Source: Bacteroidia bacterium (GTDB taxonomy: Bacteria; Bacteroidota; Bacteroidia; NS11-12g; UBA955). Taken from it: a stretch of 9,520 bases of DNA. Each line of letters opens with the position of its first letter. Position 1 is the stretch's first letter. The notes below the pieces were generated by a model. The model did not search any database and was not told the DNA's origin. It saw only the letters and a list, made by a program, of their open reading frames with translations. Where the stretch lies: positions 1-9,520 of the forward strand of contig JALQWO010000050.1 in the NCBI GenBank assembly GCA_023258655.1. The letters run 5' to 3'. A program made the translations under genes and the position numbers. This document shows positions 1 to 6,176 of the stretch, in pieces.

Positions 1-740
1 GAATGGTGAATGGCACTGAGCAATACTCCCGTATTTTCTATCCTAGCAATTTCGATCCAAACAAGAAATACCCCGTGGTGGTGTACGTATATGGCGGCCC
101 TCATGCCCAAATGATTACCAATTCATGGCTCGGCGGTGGTAATTTGTGGATGCATTACATGGCTGAAAACGGCTATATCGTTTATACCCAGGATAACCGC
201 GGTTCTGCACACCGTGGATTGGCTTTTGAAAACGCCGTTCACAGACAGTTGGGTACGGCAGAAATGGCGGATCAATTAGACGGTTTGGCTTGGTTGAAAT
301 CTCAGTCTTGGTGCGATTCTACCCGGGTTGGTGTGCACGGTTGGAGCTTCGGTGGATTCATGACGACCAGTTTGATGACCCGAACTCCGGGCAAATTCAA
401 AGTGGGCGTTGCAGGTGGACCTGTGATTGACTGGAGTTTCTACGAGATCATGTACACAGAGCGTTATATGGATCGTCCACAAGAAAACCCCGACGGATAT
501 AAGAACAACAATTTGCTGGGTTATGCAGATAAGCTGCAAGGTCGATTGTTGATGATTCACGGCGCCGATGACGATGTGGTTGTTTGGCAGCACAGCTTGA
601 TGTTTGTTGACAAGGCGGTTAAAGCCAGAAATGCCCAACTAGACTATTTCGTTTATCCGGGACACAAGCACAACGTGGTTGGTCCAGATCGTGTGCATTT
701 GTACAAAAAGATCAGTCAATATTTCTTCGATTACTTGTAG
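1..740 (+). CDS. S9 family serine peptidase (dipeptidyl peptidase IV type), C-terminal part
   Basis: This is the catalytic alpha/beta-hydrolase end of a prolyl-oligopeptidase-clan enzyme. Such enzymes clip dipeptides from peptide N-termini and are usually periplasmic or exported in Bacteroidota. The 5' end lies outside the window: bases 1-2 complete a codon, and the first visible Met is internal. About 245 of a usual 700 or so residues are seen, so the beta-propeller is missing. Counting from that Met, the nucleophile Ser115 sits in GWSFGGF. The acid is Asp190 in HGADDDVV, aligned with the Asp of HGTADDNV in mammalian DPP IV. The His is His223 in YPGHKHN. Tyr30 in VYGGPHAQ matches the oxyanion-hole Tyr. 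The triad is therefore intact. The stop is TAG at 738-740, and the HMG-CoA lyase starts 11 bases later, so the two may be cotranscribed. The family is clear; exact specificity (DPP IV versus another S9B/S9C member) is not. Confidence 0.93.
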   Translation, partial: MVNGTEQYSRIFYPSNFDPNKKYPVVVYVYGGPHAQMITNSWLGGGNLWMHYMAENGYIVYTQDNRGSAHRGLAFENAVHRQLGTAEMADQLDGLAWLKSQSWCDSTRVGVHGWSFGGFMTTSLMTRTPGKFKVGVAGGPVIDWSFYEIMYTERYMDRPQENPDGYKNNNLLGYADKLQGRLLMIHGADDDVVVWQHSLMFVDKAVKARNAQLDYFVYPGHKHNVVGPDRVHLYKKISQYFFDYL

Positions 741-751
741 TAAATTGCGGC

Positions 752-1621
752 ATGACAATGACTCACGGACTCACTTTGGTTGAATGTCCGAGAGATGCTA
801 TGCAAGGCATCAAAACCTTCATACCCACGGAGGTAAAAGTTGCCTATTTGAAAACGCTGCTTGCTCAAGGTTTTGATGTACTGGATTGTGGCAGTTTTGT
901 CAACCCAGAATCCATACCACAAATGGCGGACACAGCGGAGGTGATACAAGCCATCAGTGAGGTAGAGACGGAAACGAAGTTATTGGTTATTGTGGCCAAT
1001 GAGCGTGGTGCATTGCGGGCTGTGGCTTATCCCAAAATCAAATATTTGGGATTCCCTTTGAGTGTGAGCGAGACATTCCAGAAGCGAAATACCAATGCCT
1101 CACGAGAAGAAGCTTTCAGGCGTTTGGCGAGAATACAAGACATTGCAGTAGCTTCTGGCAAAGAAGTTGTCGCCTATTTGAGCATGGCTTTTGGCAATCC
1201 CTACGGTGATGAATGGAGTCCCCAAGAAGTTGCTGAATGGGCTTCAAAAATTGCGTCCTTGGGAATTCGCACATTGTCATTGGCAGATACTGTTGGATCT
1301 GCGAACGGAGATGACCTGGGGAAATTGTTTGAAATCATTCAACACCGGCTGCCCCACATTATCTTGGGTGTTCATCTACATGCAAATCCATCTGAAAGTT
1401 TGGAAAAGGTAAAAGCCGCCTACGCACATGGATGTAGAAGATTCGATGGAGCGTTGGGGGGATTTGGAGGCTGTCCTATGGCAAAAGACGATCTCGTTGG
1501 TAATATTCCCAGTGAAATCGCTTTTCCTTGGCTCGCAGCCCAAGTGAATCGTCCTTGGAAGAAGAATGTGGATTGGACATCCTTAAAATTAAAGGCCTTG
1601 AGTGTGTATCAGGGCCATTAA
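752..1621 (+). CDS. Hydroxymethylglutaryl-CoA lyase family protein
   Basis: This is a 289-residue DRE-TIM metallolyase. The family cleaves HMG-CoA to acetoacetate and acetyl-CoA, the last step of leucine breakdown, in the cytoplasm. Residues matching human HMG-CoA lyase are the Arg13-Asp14 region in ECPRDAMQG, the SFVNPESIPQMAD segment (48-60), metal ligands His208 and His210 in VHLHAN, and the catalytic-loop Cys241 in GGFGGCPMA, followed by Asn251. The human Glu72 position is Asp45 here (LDCGSF). The length is complete for the family. An alternative ATG lies two codons in (758) and nothing decides between them, since no Shine-Dalgarno sequence is seen. The gene follows the S9 peptidase by 11 bases. 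It converges on the XRE gene with a 4-base gap, the two stop codons sharing the palindrome ATTAATTAAT (1617-1626). Family assignment is strong. The substrate is inferred, and a related acyl-CoA lyase is possible. Confidence 0.9.
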   Translation: MTMTHGLTLVECPRDAMQGIKTFIPTEVKVAYLKTLLAQGFDVLDCGSFVNPESIPQMADTAEVIQAISEVETETKLLVIVANERGALRAVAYPKIKYLGFPLSVSETFQKRNTNASREEAFRRLARIQDIAVASGKEVVAYLSMAFGNPYGDEWSPQEVAEWASKIASLGIRTLSLADTVGSANGDDLGKLFEIIQHRLPHIILGVHLHANPSESLEKVKAAYAHGCRRFDGALGGFGGCPMAKDDLVGNIPSEIAFPWLAAQVNRPWKKNVDWTSLKLKALSVYQGH

Positions 1622-1625
1622 TTAA

Positions 1626-1949
1626 TCAATCAATTCTCGCGTATTTTTCAGCACGCAACAGCTCGATAATTGTATCCAACTTGTTCATCAAGTCAGAATA
1701 AGAACCGGAACTCGCAGGAGGAATGGCTCCAAGCACATGTGAAGTGTCCATGTTGTCGTCAAACAAATCAACCATGGTAATTTCCAAGGTCTCACAAATC
1801 CTTTCCAAGGTGTCTACACGCATGGTTTGTTTTTTCAACATGTAATGAAAACCTTGCTCGCTCAAGTCGCATCTACGCGCCAATTCTTTGATTGGAATGC
1901 GTTTGGCGGCTGCCAGGTTTTTAATTTTGTTGTAATCAAGTTTTGACAC
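1626..1949 (-). CDS. XRE-family helix-turn-helix transcriptional regulator
   Basis: A 107-residue cytoplasmic DNA-binding protein. Residues 5-64 fold as a Cro/C1-type domain. The HTH lies at about 18-40 (IPIKELARRCDLSEQGFHYM), followed by TLERICETLEITMVDLF, the typical last helix of the domain. After a Gly/Ser/Pro-rich linker (72-83), residues 84-104 form a predicted amphipathic helix (LMNKLDTIIELLRAEK) that may dimerise. The start is GTG at 1949-1947. No in-frame ATG exists upstream before a TAA at 1970-1968, so GTG is the only reasonable start. The gene is preceded by 250 noncoding bases that hold a nested inverted repeat 20 bases before the start. It is transcribed in the same direction as the two-component genes but is well separated from them. 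Its target is unknown; autoregulation through the repeat is an inference. No phage or plasmid genes are nearby. Confidence 0.88.
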   Translation of the reverse strand: MSKLDYNKIKNLAAAKRIPIKELARRCDLSEQGFHYMLKKQTMRVDTLERICETLEITMVDLFDDNMDTSHVLGAIPPASSGSYSDLMNKLDTIIELLRAEKYARID

Positions 1950-1969
1950 AGTAGTAGTTTTCTTTAGTT

Positions 1970-2015
1970 ATCAGTTTAAGGGTTAGCCCCGCGAGGGTTT
2001 GCTCTATAAACTGAT
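1970..2015 (-). promoter_or_regulatory. Nested inverted repeat in the leader of the XRE gene
   Basis: A perfect 9-base inverted repeat, ATCAGTTTA (1970-1978) and TAAACTGAT (2007-2015), encloses a second complementary set: AGC/GCT at 1985-1987 and 2001-2003, and CCC/GGG at 1988-1990 and 1995-1997, with one unpaired C (1990 or 1987 by register) or TTT bulge and a four-base apical loop. Read as minus-strand RNA it would form a three-part stem-loop ending 20 bases before the GTG start. Neither side has a T-run, which argues against a terminator. It could be an RNA leader structure or an operator for the adjacent HTH protein. The repeat is directly visible; the function is inference. Confidence 0.45.
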
Positions 2016-2199
2016 TCTATTGCCATTTATTTTATCCTTTGTTGTGGAAACAAGTATGATTATGACACTACGGATACATTCAACAATCAAACTATTGAAA
2101 ATCAATTGTTTAGAATTGTCAATTTTGTGTAAAAACCGAGAAAAAAGTTCTAAAAAAAAGGGACAACAAGACCCAAATTGGGGGAAATGGAAACTTCCC
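2016..2199. other. AT-rich noncoding spacer between the response regulator and XRE genes
   Basis: No protein-coding signal is convincing here on either strand. The stretch contains repeated AATTGT units at 2104-2109 and 2114-2119 (10-base phase) and two TCAATT units at 2102-2107 and 2119-2124. It also has a run of A (T on the minus strand) at 2152-2159. A promoter for the XRE gene should lie here, but I see no clean TTTG/TAnnTTTG pair; TAGTTTG (read on the minus strand, about 2086-2092) is one base short of the consensus. Confidence 0.4.
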
Positions 2200-2200
2200 C
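2150..2200 (-). terminator. Possible weak terminator after the two-component operon
   Basis: GGGGAA (2181-2186) and TTCCCC (2195-2200) can pair across an 8-base loop, starting at the last base of the response-regulator stop codon. A T-run on the minus strand (2159-2152) follows only about 20 bases later, so this is not a classical intrinsic terminator. The second pairing GGG...CCC (2160-2162 with 2172-2174) directly before the T-run is too short to be convincing alone. Confidence 0.3.
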
Positions 2201-2928
2201 TACCGCAATCGTGTATTGTTCACGATGGACTGCACCAAATCTTTGTAGTTCTTGCCCACAGGTAATTGCTTGCCTCCTATCACAACAGCGTTATTCTGCA
2301 CAGCTTCTATTTTGCTTTTTGCCACGATGAAACTGCGATGAATTCGCACAAACAGTTCACTGGGCAAGGACAATTCCATATTTCTCATTGTTTGGAGGGT
2401 AACAATGCGCTTATCGTTGGATGTCCAAATTTTCACGTAATCCGCAAAAGCTTCTACGTATTGGATATCGCTGTAATTGACTTTTTGATGTTGTCCATCC
2501 ACCTTGACGAAAACAAAATCAGGTTTCAATGAAACACCATCATCCCCACCCTTTTTCATCTGCATGTATTCCTCCAGCCTTTTTATGGCTTTTTCCAGTC
2601 GTTCCGGAGAAATGGGTTTCAACAAATAATCCAGGGCTTCAAAATCAAATGCATCTGCGGCATAATTGGGGTGTGCCGTGGTAAATATGACCGCATGGGG
2701 TGAAGGGTATTGATTTTTCACCAAATCCAACCCAGAAATGCCTGGCATATTGATATCGGTAAAGACAGCATCTACTTGGTTGCTATTTAACCAATCCAGG
2801 GCATCTACCCCGTTAGAAAAGGTGGACACTACCTCAATGTTGCTGTGTTGAAGCAAGTGGGATTTCAACACCTCAATGGCCAGGGGTTCGTCATCGATCA
2901 GGATACAACGTATGGATTTGTTATGCAT
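2200..2928 (-). CDS. LytTR family two-component response regulator
   Basis: A 242-residue cytoplasmic regulator. Residues 6-125 form a CheY-like receiver with the acidic pocket Asp12-Asp13-Glu14 (LIDDEP), phosphoacceptor Asp58 in FTDINMPG, the switch Thr in IFTTAH (83/84), and Lys104 in YLLKPIS. A linker at 123-133 (MKKGGDDGVSLK) leads to a LytTR DNA-binding domain at about 136-240. That domain has the characteristic IQYVEAFADYVKIW, FVRIHRSFIV and LPVGKNYKD segments. All phosphotransfer residues are present. The ATG overlaps the 3' end of the histidine kinase gene by 8 bases, which suggests translational coupling and makes this the cognate partner. LytTR proteins usually bind paired direct repeats in target promoters; I did not identify a convincing site in the window. 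Confidence 0.95.
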   Translation of the reverse strand: MHNKSIRCILIDDEPLAIEVLKSHLLQHSNIEVVSTFSNGVDALDWLNSNQVDAVFTDINMPGISGLDLVKNQYPSPHAVIFTTAHPNYAADAFDFEALDYLLKPISPERLEKAIKRLEEYMQMKKGGDDGVSLKPDFVFVKVDGQHQKVNYSDIQYVEAFADYVKIWTSNDKRIVTLQTMRNMELSLPSELFVRIHRSFIVAKSKIEAVQNNAVVIGGKQLPVGKNYKDLVQSIVNNTRLR

Positions 2929-3988
2929 ATGACAATGTTAGTACGAGAGAAACGGAATATCGATCAACATCTTGTGTGATCTCCAATTGATATTTACCAT
3001 GATAAATCAGGTCCAATCGCTTGCGAAGATTAGTTAAACCAATGCCTCCCGACTTTTGCGTGTTGGGTTTTGGCGCCACGGAGTTTTCGACGAACAGCGC
3101 ATATCCATCTTTGGTTGTTTCACCTTTTATACGAACCCAACCCTGGCTCACCTCCGATTGTGCACCATGTTTGAATGCATTTTCAACCAGCGTGAGATAC
3201 AACATGGGCTCAATTTTATAGTCCTGGTGTGGTTCTGCAAGGTCGAGATTCACAGAAATACGTTCACCCAAACGGAGTTTTTCGAGTTGAATAAAATCGT
3301 GTAGGTGTTGGATTTCCTTCTGTATGTCCACCTTCCCCGCACTTGACTCGTACAAGACATAGCGAAGAATGTCGCTCAAACGCAACACGATTTGGGGCGC
3401 CAAATCTGATTTCATCAGGGTTAAGGCATACAAATTGTTGAGTGAATTAAACAAAAAATGGGGATTGATCTGCGATTTTAAATACATCAGTTCTGTTTGC
3501 AACTGCACCTGTTTTAATTCTCTTTTCGATTGTTGATCCTCGTACCATTCTTTCAAAAATTTCAAGGTCATGGACAGTATCAAACTGAAAAACAATCCAA
3601 CAGCGATTAAAAACAAAAAAAACGAAGACCAAACCTCTTCCTGAATCACCTCTTTGGCAACCAAACTATGGGTGAGAATGGCCAGTGGAAAGGTTGCACC
3701 CGCAATGAGGAGCAGAATGGACAAAATGTAGGTTAAATAATTCCTAACCAACAGCAATTTGGGCAGAAGAAGATACAAATTCACATAAACCACCAAAGCA
3801 TGTGTTGCTACAATGGGCAATTGACGCTGAAAGGAATCAAACCAGGAATTTCCAATGCGAATTACAGAAGCTGTGAGTGACGCATACAACATCCAAAACA
3901 ACACATGATACAGTTTGTGTTTGGAGATTGACTTCTCACAATCTGAGAAAAATTTGTGTACGGCGTTTTGAAAACCCAGTCGAGGCAT
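2921..3988 (-). CDS. LytS/YehU-type membrane sensor histidine kinase
   Basis: A 355-residue inner-membrane kinase that should phosphorylate the adjacent LytTR regulator. The N-terminal half carries about four hydrophobic segments (roughly 28-46, 58-78, 86-107 and 121-145) with no recognisable extracytoplasmic sensor domain. A charged helix at 146-168 precedes the His_kinase core (PF06580 type), with the phosphoacceptor His177 in KSQINPHFLFNSLNNLY. The ATP-binding region follows: the N box TLVENAFKHG (Asn270) and the G box GGIGLTNLRKRL (314-325). The catalytic features are complete. The gene follows the small exported-protein gene by 9 bases and overlaps the regulator by 8, so the three should be one transcript. 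With almost no periplasmic sensing domain, signal input may come through the membrane helices or a partner protein; this is inference. Confidence 0.93.
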   Translation of the reverse strand: MPRLGFQNAVHKFFSDCEKSISKHKLYHVLFWMLYASLTASVIRIGNSWFDSFQRQLPIVATHALVVYVNLYLLLPKLLLVRNYLTYILSILLLIAGATFPLAILTHSLVAKEVIQEEVWSSFFLFLIAVGLFFSLILSMTLKFLKEWYEDQQSKRELKQVQLQTELMYLKSQINPHFLFNSLNNLYALTLMKSDLAPQIVLRLSDILRYVLYESSAGKVDIQKEIQHLHDFIQLEKLRLGERISVNLDLAEPHQDYKIEPMLYLTLVENAFKHGAQSEVSQGWVRIKGETTKDGYALFVENSVAPKPNTQKSGGIGLTNLRKRLDLIYHGKYQLEITQDVDRYSVSLVLTLSYA

Positions 3989-3997
3989 TCCAGGGGA

Positions 3998-4216
3998 TTA
4001 GCGATTCTTCTTCAGCAAGTCTATTCCCAATTCCAGCCATTTGGCGGGGGCAATCATTTTGGGATTGAAGGATATCGACTCTAATAGTACTTGTGTGCTA
4101 AAAGTGGAAGACCCTTTGGCTCCGGAGAAATAGGCTTGGGCAGATAGAAAACCAACCACATTCACCAGCAGCAAGAAGGCAATCAGTGTGAAGTTCTTTT
4201 TCAATCTTTTACGCAT
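3998..4216 (-). CDS. Small exported or membrane-anchored protein leading the two-component operon
   Basis: I do not recognise this family. From the ATG at 4216-4214 the product has 72 residues. It has a basic N-terminus (MRKRLKKN), a hydrophobic stretch at about 9-25 and a possible signal-peptidase site after Ala28 (LSAQA). The remaining 44 residues contain no Cys, contain a Ser/Thr-rich segment, and end in a likely amphipathic helix (APAKWLELGIDLLKKNR). An in-frame ATG at 4246 would add ten residues. I prefer 4216 because it leaves a textbook signal sequence and because a candidate promoter at 4244-4274 would start transcription downstream of 4246. The gene ends 9 bases before the histidine kinase start. 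A role in signalling with that kinase is suggested only by position. It could instead be a single-pass membrane protein if the signal is not cleaved. Confidence 0.7.
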   Translation of the reverse strand: MRKRLKKNFTLIAFLLLVNVVGFLSAQAYFSGAKGSSTFSTQVLLESISFNPKMIAPAKWLELGIDLLKKNR

Positions 4217-4243
4217 GTCTAACTTTTGGCAAAATTGATGCCA

Positions 4244-4274
4244 CAAAATATCATACGATTGAACAGGTCAAAAA
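4244..4274 (-). promoter_or_regulatory. Candidate Bacteroidota-type promoter for the small protein/kinase/regulator operon
   Basis: On the minus strand TTTTTG (4274-4269) serves as a -33-like TTTG, followed by 18 bases and then TATTTTG (4250-4244), one base short of the TAnnTTTG -7 consensus known for the primary sigma factor of this phylum. Transcription would start near 4237, about 20 bases before the ATG at 4216. The match is imperfect and this is a prediction only. Confidence 0.4.
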
Positions 4275-4297
4275 GTTACATTATTTCGAAAAATAAT
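4269..4297 (-). terminator. Possible weak terminator at the end of the sulfatase-family gene
   Basis: ATTATTT (4280-4286) and AAATAAT (4291-4297) form a perfect 7-base stem. On the minus strand the loop is TTCG, and GTAAC plus five T follow. It overlaps the TAA stop of the sulfatase-family gene. The stem is all A-T, so it would be weak; the same T-run doubles as the putative -33 element of the next operon. Confidence 0.4.
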
Positions 4298-6176
4298 TTC
4301 GAATGATGCGAGACTGAAGGCCTAACACGATGGAATCTGAGGCTGTTTTTTGGTTGAAATGATCCAAAAACAAATAATGTCGGAAACCGGTGGCTGCCAA
4401 AACTGCTTTCCCTTCAGTAAACGACAAGGCCATCCCGGGATGATTGGCAAAGTACATGTTGCGCGAAAAGGGCACGGTTGCAGGATTGTTTAGGAGTTGT
4501 TCTGCCAAAGTGGCATAGATATCTGTCTGACTCACGACCAAGTAGGGAGCCACGCCGCGATACATATCACGCATAGGGCCGCCCGTGATGATCAAGGGTA
4601 TTCTAAAAAACTCTTGTTCATAATCCTCGGTAACGGGCAATCCCACTGTTTTCCCATGGTCAGAGACAAATATCAACACAGTGGAGTCATACAAGTTTGC
4701 TGATTTTAGACCCCTAACCAAATCTCCAATGGCTTGATCCGTGTATTCAATGGACTTTCTCAGTCGCTCAGCTTGGGTCAGGCCCTGTCCTTCAACCACA
4801 TCATAAGGCTCATGACTACTCAAGGTGAGCCAAGCAGCAAAGAAGGGTTGTTTCATGGATTTCAGGTGGTTGATTACCTGAGGAGCCATTTGTTTATCCT
4901 GTGTACCCCAACTTGAACCCTCCTGATTTTTCGGAGTAACCACACTTTCAAACCCAATGTATTTGGCAAAAGAACCCATATTGGCAAAGGCAGGATCTCC
5001 CCCGTACAAGAATGCAGTACTATACCCTGCGCGGAGAAACTCGGCCGGCAATTTTTGCGATGAAACCAACCCCCATTTACTGGGTTGGAACAACAGTCCT
5101 TGCCATGGTTGAGATGGCCAAGCCGTAAAAATTGACGCCAAACCTTTATCGGTGCGATCGCCGGTGGCATAGGCTCTTTTGTACCACATGCCTTCTTGCG
5201 CCAGTTTTACCAAATTGGGCATGGCTGTTTTTCGGGGTTCCCATTGATTCTCGGGTCTGGTGTGGAACCCATCCAAATATTTCGTTGATTCTGCAGTGGC
5301 TTGATGTGATTCCAACCAATGTTGATTGATGCCTTCCAACACAATGAACAACACGTTAGATCCCCTACGGATGATTTGAGGCATGCGCTTGAGACCACCT
5401 GGGAATGTGTCAGGACCGGTGTAGGCTTTCATGGCGAAGTCCTCAACGCCTGCATTCATGATGGCTTTATTTGCTCTTTGCTGAAGTGATGGCTGCTGGT
5501 ACAGGGCAATCAAACTCCAGTTGGGGTTGGTGGCAATGGCATTTTGTAGAGGATCAGCACCAAAGTGCGCTGCGGCGGTGTTAAGGGGGATTTTTTGCCA
5601 ACCTCCGCGCGCTGCAGCTGCTAGGGGTAACAGAACAACCAATATCCATATTGAGGGTTTGAATTGAACATTGGGTTGACTGGTCAACTTGGACAATCCT
5701 TTGGCCGCAAAGTATGCGAGTAATCCCAAAACCATTAGGCATAGAGCGGCCCACCACCGCTGGCCATTGGAGAGCGATTGCAAGGTTGCTTCTGGAAATT
5801 GAAGCATATTAATGGCCAATTGGTTGAACCGAGAATTCCAAGTTTGGAGAAGATGAATATCGATGGTAACCAAAAGTCCTTGCGTGATGATAAACACGGA
5901 TTGAACAACGGGTAGCAAGATGCGTTTGAAAGGCAAACATGACAGCGCCAACATCAGCAGAGCAAAATAACCGGCCACAGCCATATCTTGTGTTAAACCG
6001 GCGGCTTGTATTTGGTCTGTGGGGAGCTTAAACAACACTTGCTGTTGAATCACCTTCAGGGTGATGGTGCGCCCGAGCCGTTGCGATAGCATGGCGAGGG
6101 CGAATGACCACAAAGCCAACAAAAAAAACCCGTTTTTCAACGGGTTTTTTGGCGTTATGTTCGAAATCCAACTCAA
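4281..6176 (-). CDS. LtaS-like membrane sulfatase-fold phosphoglycerol/phosphoethanolamine transferase family protein
   Basis: A 631-residue protein if read from the TTG at 6176. It has about five N-terminal membrane helices (roughly 16-32, 66-83, 88-106, 142-160 and 175-190) and an extracytoplasmic alkaline-phosphatase/sulfatase-fold domain from about 272. Residues matching S. aureus LtaS are Glu281 (IVLEGIN), the nucleophile Thr342 (GDRTDKG), Asp506-His507 (VSDHGK), and His455 in LSSHEPY. The family transfers phosphoglycerol or phosphoethanolamine from lipids to envelope glycans. Gram-negative Bacteroidota lack lipoteichoic acid, so the acceptor is unknown. The start is uncertain. TTG at 6176 overlaps the upstream stop as TTGA, but a strong intrinsic terminator occupies codons 10-18. 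Alternatives are TTG at 6122, 6119 or 6113, or ATG at 6092 (codon 29), which would break the first helix. The catalytic domain is complete. Confidence 0.85.
   Translation of the reverse strand: MSWISNITPKNPLKNGFFLLALWSFALAMLSQRLGRTITLKVIQQQVLFKLPTDQIQAAGLTQDMAVAGYFALLMLALSCLPFKRILLPVVQSVFIITQGLLVTIDIHLLQTWNSRFNQLAINMLQFPEATLQSLSNGQRWWAALCLMVLGLLAYFAAKGLSKLTSQPNVQFKPSIWILVVLLPLAAAARGGWQKIPLNTAAAHFGADPLQNAIATNPNWSLIALYQQPSLQQRANKAIMNAGVEDFAMKAYTGPDTFPGGLKRMPQIIRRGSNVLFIVLEGINQHWLESHQATAESTKYLDGFHTRPENQWEPRKTAMPNLVKLAQEGMWYKRAYATGDRTDKGLASIFTAWPSQPWQGLLFQPSKWGLVSSQKLPAEFLRAGYSTAFLYGGDPAFANMGSFAKYIGFESVVTPKNQEGSSWGTQDKQMAPQVINHLKSMKQPFFAAWLTLSSHEPYDVVEGQGLTQAERLRKSIEYTDQAIGDLVRGLKSANLYDSTVLIFVSDHGKTVGLPVTEDYEQEFFRIPLIITGGPMRDMYRGVAPYLVVSQTDIYATLAEQLLNNPATVPFSRNMYFANHPGMALSFTEGKAVLAATGFRHYLFLDHFNQKTASDSIVLGLQSRIIRNYFSK
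6121..6150 (-). terminator. Strong intrinsic terminator after the T9SS protein gene
   Basis: A perfect 12-base stem, AAAAAACCCGTT (6123-6134) with AACGGGTTTTTT (6139-6150). On the minus strand it closes a GAAA tetraloop (GNRA type) and ends in eight T in a row (6128-6121). It sits 22 bases past the TGA of the T9SS protein gene. The plus-strand reading also has a T-run (six), so it could work both ways, though no plus-strand gene ends here. It lies inside the 5' end of the longest sulfatase-family reading frame. Confidence 0.85.

Noticed and set aside
276..638. Minus-strand 120-residue open frame opposite the S9 peptidase
   Set aside because: It is antisense to the conserved catalytic domain and shows no family resemblance; it is open only because of codon bias in the real gene.
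1617..1626. Palindrome ATTAATTAAT between the convergent stop codons of the HMG-CoA lyase and XRE genes
   Set aside because: It is a short AT palindrome that arises easily from adjacent stop codons and has no hairpin loop or T-run, so I do not call it a terminator.
2104..2127. AATTGT direct repeats with 10-base phase as a possible LytTR binding site
   Set aside because: They do not match the usual LytTR direct-repeat pattern and such AT-rich repeats are expected by chance here; noted within the spacer entry only.
1999..2265. Plus-strand 88-residue frame with a hydrophobic start in the spacer between the response regulator and XRE genes
   Set aside because: It starts from TTG, runs into the antisense of the response regulator, has a Lys/Asn-rich low-complexity middle typical of AT-rich noncoding DNA, and resembles no family I know.
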